Positions 26,267 to 34,078 of a stretch of 34,078 bases of DNA are shown here, in pieces. Position 1 is the stretch's first letter. Each line of letters opens with the position of its first letter. The DNA is taken from the NCBI GenBank assembly GCA_937877085.1, contig CALEEY010000188.1:1-34078 (forward strand), given 5' to 3'. Made by a program: the position numbers and the translations under genes. Origin of the DNA: an uncultured Bacteroidota bacterium (GTDB lineage: Bacteria; Bacteroidota; Rhodothermia; Rhodothermales; UBA10348). The notes below the pieces were generated by a model. It was not told the origin of the DNA, ran no database searches, and saw only the letters and a list, made by a program, of their open reading frames with translations.

Positions 26267-26474
26267 TTACTCACCCTTTCATATAAATGTGACAATTGGT
26301 CTCTCCCGGCAGAAACGAGCCCGGCACTAGACCATCCGTCTAAAATGTGTCATCGGGTACGGCATGAGACGGGCATGGTTGCGCCTTTATCACCTCTTCA
26401 ACAAGATTCCGTATTTGCCGCTCTACCCTACTTATTTGACGAACGCGGTAGGATTCAATTCCATCAAAACCAAA

Positions 26475-26966
26475 TCAAAAAGGAGCTTGTGTTCGACGTT
26501 CAAAACGTAAACGAAACTCCTTGTAGACTGCGTTATAATCCGCTTTTACCAATCGAAAACCGTTTTCCATGGCTAAGATGGTCATTCCTGGATGCAAATT
26601 AGGGAAGGTGTCAAATGCAAAAACGTGATACCCTTTTTCCTCGACACGACGCATCATATCGTCCAATAGCGCTAAGGCTATTCCATTGCGCCTTTGGTCC
26701 GCGACGACTCCCCCTTTGGCGCTGTAAAATACTTTTTTGCTCTCTCTGTACCCGACCTTAAATCCCACAGGCTCGCCGTCTAGTCTCGCCTCAAGAATCA
26801 TCAAATCTTCCTTCTCGAAGGAATTAATGACTCTTTCTTCACTGAAGATGTCCCGGTTCATCCGCCGGACATCATCCAATTGCGAAAGCGGGATGGAGGC
26901 GATGGTCAAGCCTGGGATGACCGGGACCGAAAGTGACGCAGCTGGGGTATAGCCGAAGCGCTCCAT
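26475..26966 (-). CDS. GNAT family N-acetyltransferase
   Basis: 163 aa, GNAT fold. The acetyl-CoA binding motif A is visible in GGVVADQRRNGIALALLDD, followed by LAMENGFRLVKADYNAVYKEF, typical of the C-terminal part. The substrate cannot be told. It starts eight bases after the helicase stop and is probably co-transcribed with it. Confidence 0.8.
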   Translation of the reverse strand: MERFGYTPAASLSVPVIPGLTIASIPLSQLDDVRRMNRDIFSEERVINSFEKEDLMILEARLDGEPVGFKVGYRESKKVFYSAKGGVVADQRRNGIALALLDDMMRRVEEKGYHVFAFDTFPNLHPGMTILAMENGFRLVKADYNAVYKEFRLRFERRTQAPF

Positions 26967-26974
26967 TTCTTCGA

Positions 26975-29020
26975 TTAATGATTATTAGAGGTATTTGAGG
27001 AAAGTTGATTGGAGCCGGTATGTGGCGGCAACTCTGTTGGCTCTTGTTCGACGAGTGAACAGGGTTCTAGAATATGTTCTGGAATCTGATCCAAAAATCT
27101 ACTCGGTCGTGTAAAATATTGCCCGTCGAAACGACGATACTGCAAGCTAGGATAGGATATATAAAGGTAGTCGGCTGCCCTAGTAACGGCAACATACAGC
27201 AATCGCAGCTCCTCCTCAATAGATTCGTCGTCGCCAACCGAGTAAGACGAAGGAATAATTCCATCCAATGCGTGGATAACAAATACCACTTTGAACTCCA
27301 ATCCCTTGGCGGAATGGATGGTCGACAAGGTGAGCGGCGGTTCGTCGTCTTTCACCTCCTCCACATCTATTACCGTCAATTCGATGGGATCGAGCACCAA
27401 TGAATCTAGTAATTCCGATCGCTTGGAGAATGAAAGAGTCAAGCCGACCAGATGCTCCAAGTCCTGCTCCCGCTTTTGGAAATCCTCATAGTAGACGCGC
27501 TTCAAAACCGGGAGGTAATACGACAGGATGGCCTCAATTTGACTCGTTGGGGTCGAATCGGCCTTTTTAACGGATCGTAACATCACAAAAAGAGCCCTAA
27601 GGGATTCGATGTACGCCGCAGAAAATGGTCTTTCTTTTAGCTCAAACGAGTCGTCTTGATCGGCTTCTATCCATTCAATGATCGTTCCGGCCGTCTTGGG
27701 ACCTACTCCTTCCAGCAATTGCAGAATGCGATTCCATGCCACCGTATCTCTTGGGTTCTCGATAACCTTCAGGTAGGCTAGGACATCTTTAATATGAGCC
27801 GCCTCCGCTAATTTTAGACCACCGTATTTGACAAATGGAATATTTTTTCGGCCAAGCTCAATTTCTAAATCAAACGAATTATGTCCATTTCTAAAAAGCA
27901 CCGCCATCTCTCGCAGTGATATCCCTTGTTCTCGAAACTGGAGAATGAGTTGAGCAACGAAACGGCTTTCAAACCGGTCATCGGGCGCCGGTACCAAGCC
28001 GGGTAAATCGCCTCCTACTTTCAGGGTAAAAAGCTGCTTGTCGAACTTCTTCTTCGCCTGACTCAGCAATTGATTTGCGAGGTCCAGAATGCGTTGAGTA
28101 GACCTATAATTGTGTTCGAGTTTGAGAACCCGAGCACGAGAAAACTCGGCCGGGAAGCCAAGAATGTTTTTGAAGTCCGCTCCTCTAAATCGGTAGATAC
28201 TTTGAGCATCGTCGCCGACCGCCATAACATTGCCGTGCACGGACGCCAACGCCTTTACAATTAATGCCTGCGCCCTGTTGGTGTCTTGGTATTCATCCAC
28301 CAGTACGTGGCGGCAGGTTAGTGCAATTTCACGTAGGACGGCCGGCTCTTCCGTAAAAAGTTTGAGGGTCATGATGAGCAGATCATCATAATCCATCAAT
28401 CCGTGCTCTTTTTTATACACCGAATAGTTTTCAAAGAGGAGTTCGATCTCTTTGGTAAACGGGCCGAACTGTGGATACCCTGTCTCAAGGGCTTGGTCAA
28501 TTCGAATGCCCCTGTTACGTACTGCCGAAAAAATACTCTGAAGAGTCCCTTTCCGCGGAAATCGTTTCCCATTGGTCTTGATGGAAGACGTTGCCCGGAC
28601 CACATCAATTACATCCGCTGCGTCGGAGGCATCCAAAATGGTAAAATTGCTCGGATACCCCAGTTTGGCTGCATATTGTTTTAAAATGGTTAAACAAAAT
28701 GCGTGAAAAGTCCCACCGCGCACCCTTTTACATCTTCCATCCAACAGGCCGGCCGCTCGATTGAGCATCTCGTTGGACGAACGCCGGGTAAAGGTCAACA
28801 AAACAATATGTTCGGGAGCGACCCCCGTTTCTACGAGGTAAGCGACGCGGTAAATAAGGGTTCTTGTCTTGCCCGTACCGGCTCCGGCTACGACCAACAC
28901 CGGTCCGCCCCCCATGGTAGCAACTTCGAATTGCTGCTCATTTAGCTCATCCTCGTACGCAATACTCAAACGGCTGACCGGCAGCGCTTCTTCTTTCGTA
29001 AGAATGAACCTTCGCGACAT
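26975..29020 (-). CDS. UvrD/Rep/PcrA-like superfamily 1 DNA helicase
   Basis: 681 aa ATP-dependent 3'-5' DNA helicase, SF1A. Motifs in order: Walker A AGAGTGKT (45-52), Ia (LLTFTRRSSNEML), II (VLVDEYQDTN), III (AVGDDAQSIYRFRGA), IV (KLEHNYRST), V (TLSTIHSAKGLEFKVVFV) and VI (RLLYVAVTRAADYLYISYP). The C-terminal tail is short and Thr/Ser/Asn-rich. Probable role in repair or in removing obstacles from DNA; UvrD, PcrA and Rep cannot be told apart by these motifs. Divergent from parA across the repeat region. Confidence 0.93.
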   Translation of the reverse strand: MSRRFILTKEEALPVSRLSIAYEDELNEQQFEVATMGGGPVLVVAGAGTGKTRTLIYRVAYLVETGVAPEHIVLLTFTRRSSNEMLNRAAGLLDGRCKRVRGGTFHAFCLTILKQYAAKLGYPSNFTILDASDAADVIDVVRATSSIKTNGKRFPRKGTLQSIFSAVRNRGIRIDQALETGYPQFGPFTKEIELLFENYSVYKKEHGLMDYDDLLIMTLKLFTEEPAVLREIALTCRHVLVDEYQDTNRAQALIVKALASVHGNVMAVGDDAQSIYRFRGADFKNILGFPAEFSRARVLKLEHNYRSTQRILDLANQLLSQAKKKFDKQLFTLKVGGDLPGLVPAPDDRFESRFVAQLILQFREQGISLREMAVLFRNGHNSFDLEIELGRKNIPFVKYGGLKLAEAAHIKDVLAYLKVIENPRDTVAWNRILQLLEGVGPKTAGTIIEWIEADQDDSFELKERPFSAAYIESLRALFVMLRSVKKADSTPTSQIEAILSYYLPVLKRVYYEDFQKREQDLEHLVGLTLSFSKRSELLDSLVLDPIELTVIDVEEVKDDEPPLTLSTIHSAKGLEFKVVFVIHALDGIIPSSYSVGDDESIEEELRLLYVAVTRAADYLYISYPSLQYRRFDGQYFTRPSRFLDQIPEHILEPCSLVEQEPTELPPHTGSNQLSSNTSNNH

Positions 29021-29072
29021 GATGAATTTTGAATACTTGAATGACCCATCCTAAACGCCATAATATGGTCAA

Positions 29073-29191
29073 AGGGTTCTTATCACGCTAGGGTTCTTCT
29101 CGCGCTAGGGTTCTTCTCGCGCTAGGGTTCTTCTCACGCTAGGGTTCTTATCACGCTAGGGTTCTTATCACGCTAGGGTTCTTCTCGCGCT
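29073..29191. repeat. 17-bp tandem repeat, seven copies, upstream of parA
   Basis: Units start at 29073 and every 17 bp to 29175, consensus AGGGTTCTTMTCRCGCT; only two positions vary. 17 is not a multiple of three, so it is not a coding repeat. It sits in the gap between the divergent helicase and parA. Iteron-like spacing (about 1.6 helical turns) could serve protein binding, but no consensus was recognised. Confidence 0.9.
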
Positions 29192-29220
29192 AGGGGGATC
29201 CAAACATCTACTTCAAATGT

Positions 29221-29229
29221 TGTGGATAA
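29221..29229 (-). promoter_or_regulatory. Perfect DnaA-box sequence (TTATCCACA) upstream of parA
   Basis: TGTGGATAA on the plus strand is the reverse complement of the DnaA-box consensus TTATCCACA. It lies 118 bp before the parA start and 29 bp from the repeat array. Only one perfect box was found in the gap, so an origin is not demonstrated; DnaA control of parA or chance are alternatives. Confidence 0.4.
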
Positions 29230-29346
29230 GACGCACGCTAGATAGGTAGTAAGAAAGGCCCCTTCTTCATAAATTTCGGATAGGAAGACCGCGCATCGGT
29301 GCCTACTTGCCCGCAATGCTGGATCAAATTCAAACACCTCTGCCGA

Positions 29347-30153
29347 ATGGGAAAAATCATAGCCGTAGCCAATCAAAAGGGCGGAGTAGGTAAGACGACG
29401 ACGGCTATTAACTTGGCCGCCTCCCTTGCTGCTATGGAGCATCCGACGCTCCTAATTGATTTTGATCCCCAAGCAAATGGTACTTCCGGCGTTGGAATTG
29501 ACCCAAAAAGCGTAAAAGCTTCCACATATGAGATTTTAATCGGCACCGTTCCTACGGAAGATGCCATTCTTGTAACCGATACTCCATACCTCTCGCTCAT
29601 TCCAAGCCATATCAATTTGGTTGGTGCGGAGATCGAAATGGTGGAAATTCCTGACCGGGAGCGCATGTTGCGCAAGGCTTTGCACAGCGTGAGAGATCGA
29701 TTTGATTTCATCATTCTCGATTGTCCACCCTCCTTAGGCCTTTTGACCCTCAATTCGCTCACGGCGTCCGATTCGGTTTTAATACCTGTTCAAGCGGAAT
29801 ATTTCGCGCTCGAAGGTTTGGGGCAATTGCTCAATACCATCAAGTTGGTTCGACAGCACTTGAATCCCGACCTAGAAATTGAAGGGGTGGTATTGACTAT
29901 GTTTGATGCCCGGCTTCGACTGGCCAATCAAGTGGCTTCTGAGGTTCGCAGATACTTCGGTGAAAAGGTCTTTAACACCATTATCCAGCGTAACGTAAAA
30001 CTTTCGGAGGCCCCCAGTTTTGGGAGGCCCGTATTGCTGTATGATGCAACCAGCACAGGCTCCAGAAATTATATTGGATTAGCTCGGGAAGTGCTTCATG
30101 CCAATCAAGCGTATTTATCTCAACTAGCCGCCTCTCAAGCAGAATCTATTTAA
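29347..30153 (+). CDS. parA: Chromosome partitioning ATPase ParA/Soj
   Basis: Walker-type ATPase that, with ParB, segregates the chromosome origin region. I start it at 29347 ([19 protein letters not shown]) because the ORF track's 16 extra residues are not typical and the family begins just before this motif; this gives 268 aa. Deviant Walker A KGGVGKTT (11-18), [10 protein letters not shown] and [10 protein letters not shown] are intact. 12 bp before parB; preceded by tandem repeats and a DnaA-box match. Confidence 0.94.
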   Translation: MGKIIAVANQKGGVGKTTTAINLAASLAAMEHPTLLIDFDPQANGTSGVGIDPKSVKASTYEILIGTVPTEDAILVTDTPYLSLIPSHINLVGAEIEMVEIPDRERMLRKALHSVRDRFDFIILDCPPSLGLLTLNSLTASDSVLIPVQAEYFALEGLGQLLNTIKLVRQHLNPDLEIEGVVLTMFDARLRLANQVASEVRRYFGEKVFNTIIQRNVKLSEAPSFGRPVLLYDATSTGSRNYIGLAREVLHANQAYLSQLAASQAESI

Positions 30154-30165
30154 TCCATACCTGTC

Positions 30166-31098
30166 ATGTCTAAACAAAAATCAGCACTGGGCCGTGGACT
30201 TAGCGCACTGCTTCCGGACAACGACGAAAAAGATTCTGCAGTGCCTTCGGGGATTGAATCCACCAAATTGTACAATTTTGACGAACGCATACGTACGGCA
30301 GGGTCCATTTCTGAAGTCGACATTCACTCTGTATTGCCCAATCCGTATCAGCCCCGCGAGCATTTTGATGAGGAAGCGCTTGCTGAACTGAGCAGGTCCA
30401 TCCGCGAGTTAGGGATTATCCAGCCGATAACCGTTCGAACGGCAGGTCCGAATAAATTTGAACTCATTTCAGGAGAGCGGCGCCTGAAAGCGGCTCGAAT
30501 GGCTGGTCTCACACGTATTCCCGCTTATGTTCGTGAAGCGGATACCGAAGCCATGTTAGAAATGGCTTTGGTTGAAAACGTCCAAAGAGAGCAGCTAAAT
30601 CCGATTGAAATAGCCCTTGGATATCGTCGCCTAATTGATGAGTGCGATCTGACTCAAGAAGACGTTGCATTGAAAATTGGCAAAAACAGATCGACCGTAG
30701 CCAACTTTTTGCGATTGTTGAAACTACCCCCCCTCATTCAAGCGGGACTGCGCGATGGGGTATTGACCACAGGCCACGCACGCGCTTTGCTCTCCATTGA
30801 AAACGAAGATGTCCAGCGTCAACTCATGGAGGAAATCGTTGCTAACGATCTTTCCGTGAGGGACGTGGAAAAAAGAGTCCGTGAGGCCTTACGACCAGCA
30901 AAGAAAAAGGCGGACACCTTAAAAGAGTTTTCCGGAGCCGATTCGATTGAAATTTCGCGGATATCAGAGCGGATTCGCCGAGTATTGGGGACCAAGGTAA
31001 ACGTCAAGCCTGGATCGAATGGCAAAGGGGGGAAAATTGAGGTCGAGTATTATTCCAACGAGGATCTGGAACGAATCGTCGAGTTTTTCGACCGATAG
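30166..31098 (+). CDS. parB: Chromosome partitioning protein ParB/Spo0J
   Basis: 310 aa. The N-terminal KSALGRGLSALLP is typical of chromosomal ParB. The CTPase/clamp domain shows NPYQPRE and GERRLKAAR; the central helix-turn-helix is LTQEDVALKIGKNRSTVANFL; and a C-terminal dimerisation segment ends GKIEVEYYSNEDLERIVEFF. It binds parS and loads as a clamp. No good parS was found within the window. It is followed at once by a DUF5683 gene, the common Bacteroidota order. Confidence 0.95.
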   Translation: MSKQKSALGRGLSALLPDNDEKDSAVPSGIESTKLYNFDERIRTAGSISEVDIHSVLPNPYQPREHFDEEALAELSRSIRELGIIQPITVRTAGPNKFELISGERRLKAARMAGLTRIPAYVREADTEAMLEMALVENVQREQLNPIEIALGYRRLIDECDLTQEDVALKIGKNRSTVANFLRLLKLPPLIQAGLRDGVLTTGHARALLSIENEDVQRQLMEEIVANDLSVRDVEKRVREALRPAKKKADTLKEFSGADSIEISRISERIRRVLGTKVNVKPGSNGKGGKIEVEYYSNEDLERIVEFFDR

Positions 31099-31155
31099 AC
31101 ATTTCTAATGTGTCGTTCTTTAGCCGCCGTTCATGCGATCAACAATCTATTTTAT

Positions 31156-31806
31156 ATGCTGAAGCGCCCGATAGCAAGATTGTTCGTTTTAGGACTTCTG
31201 ATAGGATGTGGCGCCCGAGGTTCCGTGGCTCAAACACCGATTGGGGAAATCCAGCCTCCTCAAAACAGCCCTCAAGAGGAAGTGAAGCGAATCACGTCCC
31301 CCAGAGGGGCACTTTGGAGATCGGCAGTGGCTCCTGGGTGGGGCCAGATTTATAACAGGCAGTACGTCAAACTCCCTTTTGTATATGCCGCGCTGGGTGG
31401 GTTGATTTACAACGTCGTCACAGCACACCAAGATTATATTTTGTATCGGGAAGCTTTTCAGTTCAAGGCCTTCCAGGAGCAGGTGGATTCAGGAGCCCTA
31501 GAATCGAACCCGCGTTCTAGCTTTGAAAACTCCTATAAGCAGGTTGCTGCCGAGTTTGGAGCCGTTTCGTCCAGACCACTCGAAGCACAAAGAAATATTT
31601 TTCGACGTTCGCGTGACCTTTCTTTCGTTGGCGCCGGCTTAGTGTATGGTCTAGCTATGCTAGACGCTTATGTAAGTGCGCACTTGCTAGATTTCGATGT
31701 TGGAGAAAACTTGAGTTTTCAAGTTGAACCACGACCAGGCGGAATAAGCCTGAAAGCCCTCGTTCCATTGGAACGCAGGGCATATGGCGGTTTATCCTAC
31801 CGATAA
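31156..31806 (+). CDS. DUF5683 domain membrane/envelope protein
   Basis: Recognised by RSAVAPGWGQIYNRQYVKLPFVYAA and its place directly after parB, a conserved neighbour in Bacteroidota. The ORF track starts at 31108 (nine bases after parB); I prefer the ATG at 31156 (MLKRPIARLFVLGLL), which begins a proper signal peptide, giving 216 aa. LIGC could be a lipobox, so it may be a lipoprotein; cleavage after SVAQ is the other reading. Two more hydrophobic stretches (about 65-85 and 150-170) follow. Function unknown. Confidence 0.8.
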   Translation: MLKRPIARLFVLGLLIGCGARGSVAQTPIGEIQPPQNSPQEEVKRITSPRGALWRSAVAPGWGQIYNRQYVKLPFVYAALGGLIYNVVTAHQDYILYREAFQFKAFQEQVDSGALESNPRSSFENSYKQVAAEFGAVSSRPLEAQRNIFRRSRDLSFVGAGLVYGLAMLDAYVSAHLLDFDVGENLSFQVEPRPGGISLKALVPLERRAYGGLSYR

Positions 31807-32050
31807 ACCCACGGAACCGGGGCTACAAGTCTGCATTTACGAGCGTTTGAACGTTTTATCTACACCAAACGTGTGGCGTAAAGTACAGCCACATAACGTT
31901 AGTCGACTTAAGTGTATTTTTTTCACGTCAGTAGATTAACAAAACGTTATATTTAAACTGCCCGGGCTTGACGCGCACTCGTGTATCTATCACGGAAGCA
32001 AATCTGGCACCTTTACCAGGGTAGTTGCCGAGAAAAAAGGGCTCCGTAAT
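31807..32050. other. Intergenic region before spt
   Basis: 244 bp with three AACGTT palindromes (31850-31855, 31895-31900, 31943-31948) at 45 and 48 bp spacing, AT-rich near 31915-31960, and a TTGACG hexamer at 31968-31973 without a well-spaced -10. A partial parS-like TTTCACGT (31921-31928) was judged too weak. AAAGGG sits seven bases before the spt ATG and may act as a ribosome binding site. Confidence 0.45.
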
Positions 32051-33346
32051 ATGTCTGACAGGTACAGTAAAATTGGCGTCACCGCCTCAGAGCCGAATAC
32101 GTTCACGTCGGCTAATGAGCAGCCCAGTCTGTTTACTAAATGTGATCGTTTTTTTGATGCGGATGGCGTATTTGCTCAAATAAAAGCGGCCGATCTTTAC
32201 CCCTACTTTCGCCCTGTTGAAAAGAATGATGGGACTAGAGCCATTATTCAAGGTCGGGAGATCATCATGGCGGGTTCCAATAACTACTTAGGACTTCTTT
32301 CGGACCCTCGTGTAAAAAAAGCCGCTGCAGACGCCATCGAACACTACGGCACTGGCTGCACCGGTTCGCGGTTTTTAAACGGCACGTTGGATCTCCACAT
32401 TCAGCTTGAAGAACGACTTGCACGGTTTATGGGCACTGAGGCCTGTGTCTTGTTTTCAACTGGATACATGACCAATCAGGGAGTGATACAATCCCTTGCG
32501 GGCAAAGGAGATATCATTTTTTCAGATAAGGATAATCATGCTTGTATCGTTGCGGGTACGGCCGTGTCCACTGCGCAAACCATTCGTTTCCGCCATGATG
32601 ATATGAATCATCTGCGTAAACTATTGGAAAAGGCATCGATCGAGTTTCCAGAAGCTGGGAAGTTTATCGTATCCGATGGGGTGTTTTCCATGAGTGGGGC
32701 CGTTGCTCAGGTTCCTCAGCTTGTCGAGTTAGCCGAAGAATTCAACGCTGCCCTCATGCTTGACGATGCGCACGCAGTCGGGGTTATTGGGCCAGGTGGT
32801 CGCGGTAGTGCCGCTCACTTTGGACTGGGTTCGCATGTACATCTGACAACGGGTACCTTTTCAAAAAGCTTTGCCTCCCTCGGAGGTTTCGTCGTCGGAA
32901 CCCACAATGTGATCGAATACATTCGCCATACGGCATCGGCACACATTTTTAGCGCTTCCATGCCGCCGTCAGCGGTTGCAACGGTGCTAAAATGTCTTGA
33001 AATTTTAGAGGCTGAACCCGAAAGACTTGATCGATTGTGGGAAATCTCAGATTACATGAGAAATGGATTTAAGAAGATGGGCTTCAACGTTTTAGCGAGT
33101 CAAACTCCTGTTATTCCGGTGGTGGCCAATACCATGATGACTTGCTTGGAAATGTGGCATGACCTTTTGGAAGAAGGCGTATTCGTTAACGCCGTTGTTC
33201 CTCCCGCCGTACCTCAGGGTCAGTCATTGCTACGAACCTCCTACATGGCTACGCACACAAACGAAGACTTAGATTACATTTTGCAAGCCTTTTACATCGT
33301 GGGCAAAAAGCACGGTGTCATCGGATCAAACGGTGCGGCTGTCTAA
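32051..33346 (+). CDS. spt: Serine palmitoyltransferase (alpha-oxoamine synthase family)
   Basis: PLP enzyme that condenses L-serine with a fatty acyl-CoA to 3-ketosphinganine, the first step of sphingolipid synthesis. 431 aa. SNNYLGL (76-82), NHAC (H163, stacking on PLP), DDAHAVG (D238, H241) and TFSKSFASLGG (K272, the PLP lysine) are all present. The N-terminal YPYFRPVE phrase is typical of bacterial SPT. KBL and BioF share the fold; the GNAT-fold neighbour and the YPYFR segment favour SPT, but acyl and amino acid substrates need testing. Confidence 0.85.
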   Translation: MSDRYSKIGVTASEPNTFTSANEQPSLFTKCDRFFDADGVFAQIKAADLYPYFRPVEKNDGTRAIIQGREIIMAGSNNYLGLLSDPRVKKAAADAIEHYGTGCTGSRFLNGTLDLHIQLEERLARFMGTEACVLFSTGYMTNQGVIQSLAGKGDIIFSDKDNHACIVAGTAVSTAQTIRFRHDDMNHLRKLLEKASIEFPEAGKFIVSDGVFSMSGAVAQVPQLVELAEEFNAALMLDDAHAVGVIGPGGRGSAAHFGLGSHVHLTTGTFSKSFASLGGFVVGTHNVIEYIRHTASAHIFSASMPPSAVATVLKCLEILEAEPERLDRLWEISDYMRNGFKKMGFNVLASQTPVIPVVANTMMTCLEMWHDLLEEGVFVNAVVPPAVPQGQSLLRTSYMATHTNEDLDYILQAFYIVGKKHGVIGSNGAAV

Positions 33347-33379
33347 GAATCATTTTCGAACTAAGACGCTCGCGAAACC

Positions 33380-34078
33380 ATGCCACCGAATTCCTCTCTC
33401 GTTCAGGTTCGCCCCGTAAAGGGATGGTGGGACCGACGCGCGTTTATTCAATTTCCTTTCGATTTATATGCCAACCAGCCGTTTTGGGTACCTCCTCTAC
33501 GACTGGACACAGCAACGCTGGTAAACCCTAAGAAGAATGCGTTTTTTGCCCATGGCAACATGCAATTGTTCTTAGCGAAAAATGAAAAGGGCAAAGTGGT
33601 CGGGCGAATTGCTGCTATCAAGAATGGTATGCATCTCGACAAGTACCATGACGGGGTTGGCTTTTTTGGTTTTTTTGAGACAATCGAAGACGAATCTGTC
33701 TCCTCGGCTTTGCTTGACGCAGCCGCAGGTTGGCTTAAAGAGCAAGGATTGACCGCCATGCGAGGTCCCGCGAACCCTTCACTAAACGATGTGGCTGGAC
33801 TTCTGGTGAATGGTTTTGGAAAACAGCCATCCATCTTGATGCCATACAACTTGGCCTATTATGAATCCTTACTCCATTCCTATGGATTTAAGCGATGCAT
33901 GACCATGTGGGCGTACTACGCGCACACTAGAACGGCACGAATGGAGAAACTGGAACGAGGATCGGCGCTAATCATGAAAAAGTGGCCGTCTCTTTCCATT
34001 CGACTGCTTGATATGTCGCAATTTGAAGAGGAGGCTCGCCTCATTTTGGATATGTACAACGATGCATGGTCCGAGAAC
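33380..34078 (+). CDS. GNAT-fold acyltransferase, candidate bacterial ceramide synthase (3' end missing)
   Basis: 233 codons are visible from the ATG at 33380, 33 bp after spt; the gene runs off the right edge and is not in the ORF track. Recognisable phrases are FPFDLYANQPFWVPPLRLD, VVGRIAAIKN, VGFFGFFE, MRGPANPSLND and PYNLAYYESLLHSYGFK, matching a widespread family annotated as GNAT-like N-acetyltransferase. bCerS, the bacterial ceramide synthase described in Caulobacter, is, as I recall, a GNAT-like protein linked to spt. Adjacency here supports an N-acyltransferase role on the sphingoid base; this is inference. Confidence 0.7.
   Translation, partial: MPPNSSLVQVRPVKGWWDRRAFIQFPFDLYANQPFWVPPLRLDTATLVNPKKNAFFAHGNMQLFLAKNEKGKVVGRIAAIKNGMHLDKYHDGVGFFGFFETIEDESVSSALLDAAAGWLKEQGLTAMRGPANPSLNDVAGLLVNGFGKQPSILMPYNLAYYESLLHSYGFKRCMTMWAYYAHTRTARMEKLERGSALIMKKWPSLSIRLLDMSQFEEEARLILDMYNDAWSEN

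Noticed and set aside
26345-26602. 85-codon plus-strand ORF between the FtsX-like and GNAT genes
   Set aside because: Its second half is antisense to the GNAT coding region and it shows no recognisable domain.
29073-29191. TAGGGTT-like motif in the 17-bp repeats resembling telomere sequence
   Set aside because: The gene content is clearly bacterial, and the 17-bp period and internal location do not fit a telomere; a CRISPR array is also excluded because there are no spacers.
31919-31934. parS-like sequence TTTCACGT near parAB
   Set aside because: Only the left half of the TGTTTCACGTGAAACA consensus matches; the right half does not. No better parS was seen in the window.

Overview
The window looks like an ordinary chromosomal stretch from a Bacteroidota-superphylum bacterium, most likely near Rhodothermota/Balneolota. 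The evidence is gene content and order: a complete Bat (aerotolerance) operon, parA-parB followed by a DUF5683 gene, a b558-type sdhC-A-B set behind citrate synthase, and a serine palmitoyltransferase. Most genes lack a clear Shine-Dalgarno sequence, and several start by overlapping the previous stop codon. No phage, IS element, CRISPR array, tRNA or rRNA was seen. The taxon call is inference; no search was run.

Layout. (1) 1-2486 (-): N-terminal 828 codons of an RNase E/G, running off the left edge through an Arg/Gly/Asp-rich tail of 60-bp tandem repeats; the ORF track misses it because it is open at the edge. (2) 2487-3073: a 587-bp gap holding probable leaders of rng and gltA. (3) 3074-7863 (+): citrate synthase, then succinate dehydrogenase sdhC-A-B. 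(4) 7929-8630 (-): purQ, convergent with sdhB. (5) 8888-16295 (+): tightly packed Bat operon (DUF58 protein, a BatD/DUF4381-like membrane protein, BatA, BatB, a 19-codon bridging mini-ORF, BatC, BatD, BatE), followed by thymidine kinase. (6) 17038-21373 (-): an MlaE-MlaF-MlaD lipid-transport operon followed by an HD-domain protein and a DUF445 membrane protein. (7) 21545-22903 (+): radA, convergent with rpiA (-). (8) 23797-29020 (-): two MacB/FtsX-like permeases, a GNAT acetyltransferase and a UvrD/Rep helicase. (9) 29021-29346: a strand switch with seven 17-bp tandem repeats and one perfect DnaA-box sequence. (10) 29347-31806 (+): parA, parB, DUF5683. (11) 32051-34078 (+): serine palmitoyltransferase and a GNAT-fold gene cut by the right edge, a likely sphingolipid/ceramide pair.

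How the genes fit together. gltA and sdhCAB are TCA-cycle and respiratory steps. The Bat proteins form an inner-membrane/periplasmic VWA-TPR system, here without an adjacent MoxR ATPase. The Mla genes serve envelope lipid traffic, and spt plus its neighbour probably make sphingolipid precursors. ParA/ParB segregate the chromosome, while RadA and the UvrD-like helicase act in recombination and repair.

Most of the window is well-known core biology. The observations most worth checking are the RNase E/G architecture (His/Asp-rich insertion in its S1 domain, no CPxC zinc link, perfectly periodic RG-type tail), the mini-ORF that exactly bridges batB and batC, the terminator-like hairpin in the gltA leader, the repeat/DnaA-box region before parA, and the spt-GNAT pair.
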